Below, piece after piece: positions 57,118 to 64,000 of a DNA stretch of 64,000 nucleotides (positions within the stretch are counted from its first letter, which is position 1; each line of letters opens with the position of its first letter). The stretch lies in NCBI GenBank assembly GCA_903927615.1, contig CAIYNU010000008.1:1-64000 (forward strand). The letters are read 5' to 3'. Position numbers and translations under genes: made by a program. The notes beneath the pieces were generated by a model. It made no database searches. It was not told the DNA's origin and saw only the letters and a list, made by a program, of their open reading frames with translations. Source of the DNA: an uncultured Rhodospirillales bacterium. GTDB lineage: Bacteria > Pseudomonadota > Alphaproteobacteria > Azospirillales > Azospirillaceae.

Positions 57118-58311
57118 ATGACCATGTTGAAAAAAATTATTTCTTCGATAAGACTGAATCAGAAACATCTCGATCAAGGTATATCTTATATCGACGAACT
57201 CGACCGCCCGGTTGATGTCATGGCCTGTGACTGCCAGGACGATAAACAGCCAGCCATGGGATGGTTTGAACGCTATCTGACCCTCTGGGTCGTCCTGTGC
57301 ATCGTTGCCGGCATTATCTTGGGATATCTGGTCCCCGCTGCATTCACCATGATTGCTGCGGCCGAGGTTAATAAGGTCAATCTGCCGGTAGCGGTGCTGA
57401 TCTGGCTGATGATCATCCCGATGCTGATCAAGATTGACTTCGGTGCGTTGCACACCGTCGCCGAACACTGGTGCGGCATCGGCGTCACGCTGTTCATTAA
57501 TTGGGCCATCAAGCCATTCTCCATGGCCGCACTCGGCTGGCTGTTCATCGGCGTGCTGTTCCGTCACTGGCTGCCCGCCGATCAGATCGACAGCTACATC
57601 GGCGGACTGATCTTGCTGGCGGCGGCCCCCTGTACCGCCATGGTGTTCGTCTGGTCGAACCTGTGCCGGGGCGAACCGCATTTCACCCTCAGCCAAGTTG
57701 CGCTCAACGACACCATCATGGTGTTCGCCTTCGCCCCAATCGTCGGCGTGTTGCTGGGGTTGTCCTCCATCACGGTGCCGTGGGACACCCTGGTGCTCGC
57801 GGTGGTGCTCTACATCGTGGTACCCGTCGTCATCGCCCAAGGGTGGCGGTATGCCGTCCTTCGCACGGGCGGGGAGGCCCGGTTGACCCATGTCCTCGGG
57901 GCGGTGCAACCATGGTCGCTCGGTGCCCTGTTGGCGACGTTGGTCCTGCTGTTCGGCTTTCAGGGCAACCAGATCGTCGAACAGCCGCTGGTCATCGGTT
58001 TGCTGGCGGTGCCCATCGTCATCCAGGTTTACTTTAACGCCGGGTTCGCTTATCTGCTGAACCGTCGGCTGGGCGTCGCCCATTGTGTTGCGGGGCCATC
58101 CGCCCTGATCGGCGCCAGCAACTTCTTCGAACTGGCGGTCGCCGCCGCGATCAGTCTATTCGGCCTTCAGTCCGGGGCCGCGCTGGCGACCGTCGTCGGC
58201 GTGCTGATAGAAGTGCCCGTGATGCTATCCGTGGTGCGGGTCGTCAATTCATCCAAGGGCTGGTACGAGGCCAAGGCCCGCCCCTTAGTCGGCGGTGAAC
58301 CCGGTCGTTGA
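57118..58311 (+). CDS. acr3: Arsenite efflux transporter Acr3
   Basis: A 397-residue ten-helix transporter of the Acr3 family. The key motif ILLAAAPCTAMVFVWSNL contains the conserved cysteine needed for arsenite transport; IPMLIKIDFGALH and GASNFFELAVAAAISLFG are also diagnostic. Before the first helix it has a hydrophilic extension of about 45 residues with a Cys pair (ACDCQD). I use the ATG at 57118. The beginning of the gene and the DNA before it are AT-rich. It expels arsenite made by the two reductases. Confidence 0.93.
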   Translation: MTMLKKIISSIRLNQKHLDQGISYIDELDRPVDVMACDCQDDKQPAMGWFERYLTLWVVLCIVAGIILGYLVPAAFTMIAAAEVNKVNLPVAVLIWLMIIPMLIKIDFGALHTVAEHWCGIGVTLFINWAIKPFSMAALGWLFIGVLFRHWLPADQIDSYIGGLILLAAAPCTAMVFVWSNLCRGEPHFTLSQVALNDTIMVFAFAPIVGVLLGLSSITVPWDTLVLAVVLYIVVPVVIAQGWRYAVLRTGGEARLTHVLGAVQPWSLGALLATLVLLFGFQGNQIVEQPLVIGLLAVPIVIQVYFNAGFAYLLNRRLGVAHCVAGPSALIGASNFFELAVAAAISLFGLQSGAALATVVGVLIEVPVMLSVVRVVNSSKGWYEAKARPLVGGEPGR

Positions 58312-58328
58312 TTGAAGGGAGGCGGGTC

Positions 58329-60137
58329 TTGGCTGTTGTGATCATATCAGATTGGAATCAGCGCCCCCGGAGCGGATGCTGGGCCGTTTGGGCGCTGAGC
58401 GAGGCTCCTCCAGCGGCGCTACCCCACGGCTGGACGGCCGTTCACGTCAATACGCTGATAGACGCAGAGGCCCATCGCTTAAGGGAACACTTGATCGACT
58501 TGGACGGCGCTCTGTTCTCTGGCAAGAATCCTGAGGCGTGGGCAGCGACCAAAATTGCCGATCGCAATCCTTACACCTCCGACCTGGCCGATAGCATCGC
58601 GGTGACTATGGCCCTGGTGGCGGCCGGCCGCACGGGTGGCGATATTCTGGTCATGACCACCGATCCTGGTCTCGGCCGCGGCCTGGTCGCCGTCTGCCGG
58701 GGTGCGGGCTTGGACGCCGAATGGCGCGGTTGTTCAACCAAACGGCGCTGGCGCACGGTGGTCCAGCGCCTACAGAATGGGGTCAACATCGTCCGTGACG
58801 GATGGCAAGAAATCCGGGCGATGCACAAATACCGCCTCACCCCGGACAGGATCGGTGGTGCCGAGGGGTGGGTGCTGAGCTGGGTCAGAACCGGCAGTTT
58901 CCGGGGGGAAAACCTACAGAACGGCGACGGTATTCTCGGCATACTGCCTCGTTTGATGGGCCATGGCGGAACAAATGTCGCGTATATCGGCAATCCGGTT
59001 GCTTGGGTCGAAGGAATCGATGCAATTGCCGGTGCCGCTGCGTCGTCCCGGCACAGGGCAACCCTGGTCCCGGCGTTCTTTAGTCTCCAAGCCCGGCTCA
59101 GGGCAACCTTACGCGCTCTGCGGGTGTCCGCATCGTGCAAGCGAACATTGGTCATCGACGGTGTGGACCTGTCGCCGCTGGCTAAGCGGGCTGTAACTCA
59201 GGAATCCGTTTCCGACGTGGCCACGCGCGCCATGCTGTACTACGAGATCGGGCGCGAATCTGCCAGACGCGGGATAACGCCCGAAATATTACTCTATCCA
59301 TATGAGAATCAACCATGGGAAAAGCAGATGATTGCCGGATTCCGGCGATTCTGCCCCGGCACGGTCTTGGTGGGATTTCAGCACACGGTATTCTCTCAGT
59401 TATACTTCGGAGCCGATCCCAGCCGCTGGCAACTCGCCAGAAATTATTTTCCCGATTATTTGATCGCTTCCGGTCCCGAGTACCAACACCGGCTGATCCG
59501 TTGCGGCGTCGCACCGGCGCGGATCGTTCTCGGTGGCGCCTTTCGCTTCCCGCAAATCGCTGTCCCGCCAACCGAGCCCCGACCGCCCACCGGTTTACAC
59601 TCTGTCCTCGCCAGTTTACCGCTCCAGGCTGACGAGGCACAGGAACTGGCGTCAATGGCCGTCCACGCCACCGCCCGGTTGGGCCTGCGATTGGTCGTCA
59701 GCTTCCATCCCTCGATGGACATGGAGACCAGAACCCGGATCCGCCGGATCGCCGGCACCATCGGCGACGTGACGTTCACCGACGCCGCGGCGCGCGTTCT
59801 GTTGGGGGATGCCGACCTGTTGCTCTACAATTCGTCGGGTTCCGTGTTCGACGCGACGGCCATGGGCGTTCCCGCCGTCAATGTCGTGCCGCGAGCCCGG
59901 TTGAATCTGGACAAGCTCCCTGGCGGTAACCCGCTAACCTGCCGAAGCCTCGACGAGCTTGGCGCCGCGCTCGCCCGGCTCCAGGACCCGGAACAGGTGC
60001 GCATCCACACGGCCATCCTCCGGGAGCGGATGGAAACGGCCTTCGCGGTGCCCGACGACGCCCTGGTCATCGACCTTTTTGGTCGGCTGAAAACCCGGGC
60101 AACCCCGCAGAATAAGCCTGACATGGCTACACTGTAA
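58329..60137 (+). CDS. GT-B-like surface-carbohydrate biosynthesis protein
   Basis: A 602-residue protein whose C-terminal half looks like a GT-B/CDP-glycerol-transferase-like fold: PEILLYPYENQPWEKQMI, LVGFQHTVFSQLY, RLVVSFHPSMDMET, DADLLLYNSSGSVFDATAMGVPAVNV. The last stretch is the nucleotide-sugar binding loop. It resembles proteins annotated as surface-carbohydrate biosynthesis, but the donor is unknown. I chose a TTG at 58329 behind a GGGAGG ribosome site; the frame is open into the acr3 stop (58308-58311). It is not expected in an arsenic operon, so read-through may be incidental. Confidence 0.7.
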   Translation: MAVVIISDWNQRPRSGCWAVWALSEAPPAALPHGWTAVHVNTLIDAEAHRLREHLIDLDGALFSGKNPEAWAATKIADRNPYTSDLADSIAVTMALVAAGRTGGDILVMTTDPGLGRGLVAVCRGAGLDAEWRGCSTKRRWRTVVQRLQNGVNIVRDGWQEIRAMHKYRLTPDRIGGAEGWVLSWVRTGSFRGENLQNGDGILGILPRLMGHGGTNVAYIGNPVAWVEGIDAIAGAAASSRHRATLVPAFFSLQARLRATLRALRVSASCKRTLVIDGVDLSPLAKRAVTQESVSDVATRAMLYYEIGRESARRGITPEILLYPYENQPWEKQMIAGFRRFCPGTVLVGFQHTVFSQLYFGADPSRWQLARNYFPDYLIASGPEYQHRLIRCGVAPARIVLGGAFRFPQIAVPPTEPRPPTGLHSVLASLPLQADEAQELASMAVHATARLGLRLVVSFHPSMDMETRTRIRRIAGTIGDVTFTDAAARVLLGDADLLLYNSSGSVFDATAMGVPAVNVVPRARLNLDKLPGGNPLTCRSLDELGAALARLQDPEQVRIHTAILRERMETAFAVPDDALVIDLFGRLKTRATPQNKPDMATL

Positions 60138-60140
60138 AAC

Positions 60141-60168
60141 ATCCAGGACCATGATGATGGTCCTGGAT
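60141..60168. terminator. Terminator between convergent genes
   Basis: ATCCAGGACCAT (60141-60152) and ATGGTCCTGGAT (60157-60168) form a perfect 12-bp stem with a GATG loop, just after the stop of the surface-carbohydrate gene. On the minus strand it is followed by GTTTTAC. It probably serves both converging transcripts. Confidence 0.75.
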
Positions 60169-60219
60169 CTGCCGGCTCTTGTCCTGTCCCGTCTTGTCGA
60201 GCTGGTTTTTGTTCGACGG

Positions 60220-61137
60220 TCAGGCCACCTGCCCCTGAAGCTGGGCAAACAGCATTGCCGCCGCATGATTCAAACGGGCGGGGGCCGCAAAATTCTGATT
60301 TCCCGCCGCCGTGGTTCCGGCGGTCGTATTGGTGCCGGTGGTGGCGGTGGCCATGGCGGTCTGACTCGCCGAAGTCTGGCCCGCCGGGGTCAGGGCGCCG
60401 TTACTGGCGTACTGGGTCAACAGCTTTTCCAACCACCCGGCGCCGGTCGACGTCACGGTCCCATCGGACGCCGTGGTAGCCGAAGCCGTGGTGGCCGAAG
60501 CGGTGGTCCCGGTCGCCGTGGCCGATGACTCCGAGGCTTGACCGCTGGTGCTCGAGAACTGCGACAAAAGCTTGTCCAGCCAATCGGCGCCACCCTGACT
60601 CGGGACCGCAGACGCCGAACTTGCACCGGTGCCGGACGGAGCGGCACTTGCGCCACCGTCAAGCCATTGCGCCAGCGGGTCTTCACCCGACGCCGAAGCG
60701 GTTGACGACCCGTGATGGCCGCCATGGTGATGATGGTGAGGGTGCATGCCCCCGGCGCCTTGGGGCGCCGTGGTCGGATCGGCAGTGGCATCGGTGGTCG
60801 ATGTCCCGGCGGCGGCGGTGGTGGCAGCGGCGGTGCCCGGCACGGTGCCGCCGGCCGCCGTCTGGGCGTCGGTTGACGAGGCCGTGCTGCCGACGTTTTG
60901 ATATTGCATCATCAGGTTGGCGATCTGGCTACTGAGCCATGTCCCGGACCCGTCCGCACCGACGGAGGAGCCGGCCGCCCCGGACGGCGTCGCCGCAGTC
61001 GCCGATGAACCGGCGCCGGTGTTCCAACTGGCCCAGAAGGCACTGCCGGACCCACCGCTTTGCGCGGCCAACTGCCGTTGTTGCTGGAAACTGTCGAGAG
61101 GGGTCGTCCCTCCATAAATACTGGACGTTGAGGTCAT
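60220..61137 (-). CDS. Low-complexity protein with His cluster and Trp-Leu repeats
   Basis: I do not recognise this 305-residue protein. It is mostly Ala, Ser, Thr and Gly with no signal peptide. Eight histidines are clustered at residues 132-142 (MHPHHHHHGGHHG). Four amphipathic units interrupt the spacer: TWLSSQIANLMMQYQ (about 66), AQWLDGG (157), DWLDKLLSQFSS (185) and GWLEKLLTQYAS (234). The C-terminus is helical (LNHAAAMLFAQLQGQVA). It may be a secreted or scaffold protein that binds metal ions through the His cluster; this is inference. Its codon bias is that of the host. Confidence 0.65.
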   Translation of the reverse strand: MTSTSSIYGGTTPLDSFQQQRQLAAQSGGSGSAFWASWNTGAGSSATAATPSGAAGSSVGADGSGTWLSSQIANLMMQYQNVGSTASSTDAQTAAGGTVPGTAAATTAAAGTSTTDATADPTTAPQGAGGMHPHHHHHGGHHGSSTASASGEDPLAQWLDGGASAAPSGTGASSASAVPSQGGADWLDKLLSQFSSTSGQASESSATATGTTASATTASATTASDGTVTSTGAGWLEKLLTQYASNGALTPAGQTSASQTAMATATTGTNTTAGTTAAGNQNFAAPARLNHAAAMLFAQLQGQVA

Positions 61138-61536
61138 GAATCCTCTCCTGGCCTTGGATGGGCTGGAGCCTTGGCGGAGCGCCGGTCAGCTGTCAGGCCC
61201 CAGTCAACGCAAACGCCGGACCAGTCCGGGCAAAGAACCAACCGCTTGTTATTTGTGTGCTGATGACCCCGGAGATCCGGCCGGCCGGCATATTTTGCCG
61301 GACCAGACCGGAAACCAGGGAAGAGTTTGCCGGATCGACACCGTTTTGGTGTCGATAGCGTCGGCAAAGTCTGCCGATCCCGGCTCAAGCCCAAATCTAT
61401 GCCACTGTAACACCCACGTTACAAAGCGTTACACTTATGGCGGCGACAACTCATCCTATTCCATGGAATTTAGTCTGGTCGTCAGTGTCTCGAACAAATC
61501 CACTGAATATATTTCACGCGGCAGGACAGCCAGGTC
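61138..61536. other. Divergent promoter region with hairpin
   Basis: 399 nt between the His-rich-protein gene and the formyltransferase gene. It contains a perfect 9-bp hairpin, ATCGACACC (61334-61342) and GGTGTCGAT (61348-61356), and is AT-rich near 61400-61520. It should hold promoters for both genes; no known riboswitch was recognised. Confidence 0.45.
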
Positions 61537-62238
61537 ATGGGACGACCGTCGTCGATGGACAGAACCGGTGACAGTTTTACGACCATCGTCCTCTTGAGCG
61601 GCGACATCGAACAACATAATCTGGCCCTGATCCTCAAGCACTTTAATGAACGACTGACCGTGGTCCCGGTAGGAACCGCAGAGCAGGTGGCGGCACTCTC
61701 GCCGACGCTGCTGGCCCGGTCGCGCCTGCTGGCGTTTTCAACGCCGGTGGTGGTGCCGGCCTCGGTTCTGGAACACCTCGGCTACGGCGCCTATAATTTC
61801 CATCCGGGCCCGCCGGACTATCCCGGCTGGCATCCGGTCAGTTTTGCCCTTTACGATCGGGCCAAGGTGTTCGGAGCGACAACGCATGTCATGGTGGAGA
61901 AGGTCGACGCCGGCCCCATCGTGGATATTGAGTTGTTCGAGGTCGAGCCCAACACCACTGCTGAAGACCTGAGCGTGGCCGCCTATGCCGCAGCGGTACG
62001 ACTGTTCTGGCGTCTGGCCGAGCCCCTGGCCACCCGACCCGAGCCGCTGCCAACCTTGCCGATCCGGTGGAGTGGGAAAAAGACGTCGCGCCGCACCTTT
62101 GCCCAACGGTGCGAGATTCCTCTCGACATCCCGGCCGAGGAACTGGCGCGCCGGGTTTCGGCATTCGGCCCGGGCGACGGCACCTCCGCCCCCACCGTCA
62201 CCCTCCATGGCTTCCGGTTCCGCCTGATTCGGGACTGA
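61537..62238 (+). CDS. Formyltransferase-family protein
   Basis: A 233-residue formyltransferase-like protein. The catalytic motif appears as NFHPGPPDYPGWHP, with Asn and His of the folate-dependent hydroxymethyl-/formyltransferase active site, and the downstream Asp in VEKVDAGPIVDIE. It lacks the full C-terminal domain of methionyl-tRNA formyltransferase, so it may formylate an amino sugar or another small substrate. An internal ATG at 61555 is an alternative start. Its last 41 nt overlap the end of the convergent permease gene. Confidence 0.83.
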   Translation: MGRPSSMDRTGDSFTTIVLLSGDIEQHNLALILKHFNERLTVVPVGTAEQVAALSPTLLARSRLLAFSTPVVVPASVLEHLGYGAYNFHPGPPDYPGWHPVSFALYDRAKVFGATTHVMVEKVDAGPIVDIELFEVEPNTTAEDLSVAAYAAAVRLFWRLAEPLATRPEPLPTLPIRWSGKKTSRRTFAQRCEIPLDIPAEELARRVSAFGPGDGTSAPTVTLHGFRFRLIRD

Positions 62239-63349
62239 TGCCGGTACCGGCCTGCGGTGCGGCACCGATGTGCCGGGCGACCCAGCGGGCCAGGCTGGGA
62301 CCGATCAGCAGCACGATGAGGAAGCGGGCGGTTTGCATGGCCATCACAAACGGCACGTCGACCGGGGTCGACGCCGCGATGATCGCCACCGAGTCCGCAC
62401 CGCCCGGACTGGTGGCAAGGTAAGCGGTCAGGGGATCAATGCCGGCCGTATTGGTCAGAATGAAGGCCAGACCGCCGCAACACGCCATCAGCGCGAGCGT
62501 CGAGGCCAGCAACCGGGGCAACGCCCGGGCGGCATGGACCAGGATCGGACGGGTAAAGCGCAGGCCGATGCTCCAGCCGACCAGGGCGTAGCTTGCCGCC
62601 AGCAGCCACGGCGGCAATTCGATGGTCATGACGCCGGCCCCGTGCAGTACCCCTCCAAGGGCGAGCGGCACCAGCAGCGGCCCGGCCGGAATGCGCAACA
62701 TCTGCGCCAGCACCACACAGATGCCGACCAGCGCCAGCGTGCCGGTGAACGGTCCCCACGGGATCGGTGGAAACCACAGCCACAGCCCGCCGGCGACGGC
62801 ACCGTCCGATGGCGTCGTCCACAGCCGGGAAATCGCCGAGGCCACCACGACGACCATCACGACCCGCAGATATTGCATGAACGCCACCAGTCGAACGTCG
62901 GCGCCATGAGCTTCAGCCAACAGCATGACCGCGGTGGCGGCACCGGGAGCCGAACCCCAAACGGCGGTGGTGCCCGGGACCACTTGCCAGCGGGCCAGCA
63001 ACCAGCCGAGCACGCTGCTGGCGGCAATGACCGCGCCCACGGTTCCCAGAATCAACGGCCAGTCCACCAGGATCATGCCGACGATGGCGGGCGTGATGCT
63101 GTTGGCGATCATGCAGCCGATCACCCCTTGGGCGGCCACAAACGGTCCGTGCGGCACGCGCAAGGCGCCATCGACCGCAACGACGGCGATTGCCGCCATC
63201 ATGGGTCCCAATAACAGAGCCGCCGGCAGACCCACAGCGGTCAACAGGGCCGCCAGGGCCGCGGACAGTCCCACCAGCACGGCCCATTGAACCACAGACC
63301 CAGACCCGCCAAGCGATCCGGACCGCCACCCGCCAACCGGCGTGGACAC
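62198..63349 (-). CDS. AbrB-family membrane permease
   Basis: A 383-residue protein with about ten transmembrane helices in two related halves, each with the AbrB-type signature: GLPAALLLGPMMAA in the first and LRIPAGPLLVPLALGG in the second, and TSPGGADSVAIIAASTPVDVPFVMAMQ near the end. These permeases are annotated as AbrB/AmoA-like; their substrate is unknown. A GTG at 63349 gives the expected first helix right after the upstream stop; longer starts would overlap the hydrolase gene in another frame. It converges on the formyltransferase with a 41-nt overlap. Confidence 0.82.
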   Translation of the reverse strand: MSTPVGGWRSGSLGGSGSVVQWAVLVGLSAALAALLTAVGLPAALLLGPMMAAIAVVAVDGALRVPHGPFVAAQGVIGCMIANSITPAIVGMILVDWPLILGTVGAVIAASSVLGWLLARWQVVPGTTAVWGSAPGAATAVMLLAEAHGADVRLVAFMQYLRVVMVVVVASAISRLWTTPSDGAVAGGLWLWFPPIPWGPFTGTLALVGICVVLAQMLRIPAGPLLVPLALGGVLHGAGVMTIELPPWLLAASYALVGWSIGLRFTRPILVHAARALPRLLASTLALMACCGGLAFILTNTAGIDPLTAYLATSPGGADSVAIIAASTPVDVPFVMAMQTARFLIVLLIGPSLARWVARHIGAAPQAGTGISPESGGTGSHGG

Positions 63350-63359
63350 CGCGACCGCC

Positions 63360-63932
63360 TCAGACCGCGGCAAAGCCAAGGTCGGCCCCCTGCACCACCC
63401 GTGCGATGCGCGGAAAGATGTGACGGATCGCCATGTCATGCAACTCCGCCGACGCGCTGGCGCAGGCGTCTTCGACCACCACCAACTCGTAGCCATACTC
63501 CCAAGCCTGACGGGCCGTTGATTCCACGCCGAAATTGGTGGCCACGCCCCCCAACACGACGGTGCGCACGCCCCTGCGCCGCAGTTGCAGGTCCAATTCG
63601 GTACCGTAAAAAGCGCCCCACTGCCGCTTGGTGATGACGAGATCCTGGGGCTGGGCCAACCCTTCCGCGAGCGCGCCCCACGCAGCCGGCAACCCGCCCG
63701 CCGGCCGCGCAAACGGCTGGTCCACCCGTTGTCCGGGTGCATCGGCATAATCATCCGCCCAGGCGACCCGAACCAGAATAACCGGCGCGCCAACCGCGCG
63801 GAACTGGCGGGCAAGGCCCTGCCCGGTCGTCAGCACCTCGTTGCCGGTCCGCGGTGCCAGCGGCATGCCGATGATGCCCTTCTGCAAGTCGATCAACACC
63901 AGCGCCGTGGTTCGGGGATCCAGTTGAGTCAT
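63360..63932 (-). CDS. YecD-like isochorismatase-family hydrolase
   Basis: A 190-residue cysteine-hydrolase-fold protein resembling E. coli YecD. D15 (LVLIDLQKG) and K102 (VITKRQWGAFYGTELD) of the catalytic triad are present, but the expected cysteine is G135 in GGVATNFGVESTARQA, as in YecD. This points to a non-classical or non-hydrolytic activity. The segment EDACASASAELHDMAIRHIFPRIARV also matches YecD. Start ATG at 63932 is preceded by AGGAAG. It lies 10 nt upstream of the permease gene and is likely co-transcribed with it. Confidence 0.88.
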   Translation of the reverse strand: MTQLDPRTTALVLIDLQKGIIGMPLAPRTGNEVLTTGQGLARQFRAVGAPVILVRVAWADDYADAPGQRVDQPFARPAGGLPAAWGALAEGLAQPQDLVITKRQWGAFYGTELDLQLRRRGVRTVVLGGVATNFGVESTARQAWEYGYELVVVEDACASASAELHDMAIRHIFPRIARVVQGADLGFAAV

Positions 63933-64000
63933 GGTCGCTTCCTGGGTTGGACGAAGGGCCTGGATGGGACGAAGGTTGGGCGAGGAAGCGCCCTGCACGC

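Noticed and set aside
62198-63814. Long N-terminal extension of the AbrB permease
   Set aside because: The extra 150 residues lie out of frame over the YecD-like gene and read as low-complexity Arg/Trp/Ser; the hydrophobic domain begins after 63349.

Overview
The window looks like chromosome from a GC-rich alphaproteobacterium, most likely of the Rhodospirillales type. The evidence is gene content and order: a dnaG-rpoD unit with a GatB/YqeY-domain gene and a divergent carA, a tpiA-secG-pyrG-kdsA run, a class II DAHP synthase, and an alphaproteobacterial-style rpoD with an acidic, Ala/Glu-rich insertion. No rRNA, tRNA, CRISPR array, phage module or intact transposase was recognised. Mobile DNA is represented by two copies of a short palindromic MITE-like element (11211-11323 and 55561-55675).

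Layout. 1-4217: a TPR/O-GlcNAc-transferase-like protein, an unknown membrane-anchored protein, an AT-richer bacteriohemerythrin and a secreted pentapeptide-repeat protein. 4253-8388 (minus): membrane DnaJ protein, VWA protein, nicotinate phosphoribosyltransferase and class II DAHP synthase. 8722-11213 (plus): a four-gene bufferin-type RiPP metallophore operon (BufA precursor, MNIO enzyme BufB, BufC partner, DoxX membrane protein) whose last stop codon lies at the edge of a MITE. 11429-25629: housekeeping (AmpG-like permease, epimerase, CobT, TpiA, SecG, PyrG, KdsA, RpoD, DnaG, YqeY, CarA). 25757-32257: patatin-like protein, STAS protein divergent from a GAF-PAS histidine kinase, ThiM, a zinc alcohol dehydrogenase and a secreted helix-hairpin-helix protein.

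33008-39266 is a CoA-metabolism locus: two nearly identical acetyl-CoA hydrolase/CoA-transferases in tandem, a dienelactone-hydrolase-like protein, and two paralogous GNAT acetyltransferases on the outside. 39397-47842 (minus) is an envelope-glycan locus: B12-binding radical SAM enzyme, polyprenyl-phosphate GT2, a DprE1/DprE2-like epimerase pair, a GT-C-like membrane protein, a flippase-like membrane protein and a methyltransferase. The first three overlapping genes suggest conversion of a lipid-linked sugar before periplasmic transfer.

47998-50823 holds the secreted DUF1501/DUF1800 pair. 51458-54894 couples a periplasmic binding protein with a chemoreceptor, 5 nt apart, followed by a strong hairpin. 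55740-58311 is an arsenic operon (arsR, two unrelated arsenate reductases, acr3) that runs into a surface-carbohydrate gene. The window ends with a His-rich low-complexity protein, a formyltransferase, an AbrB-family permease and a YecD-like hydrolase that lacks the usual catalytic cysteine.

The most interesting systems are the bufferin operon, the DprE-type lipid-sugar cluster, the binding protein/chemoreceptor pair and the duplicated CoA-transferase/GNAT locus. All functions are inferred from recognisable motifs and context; no database search was run.
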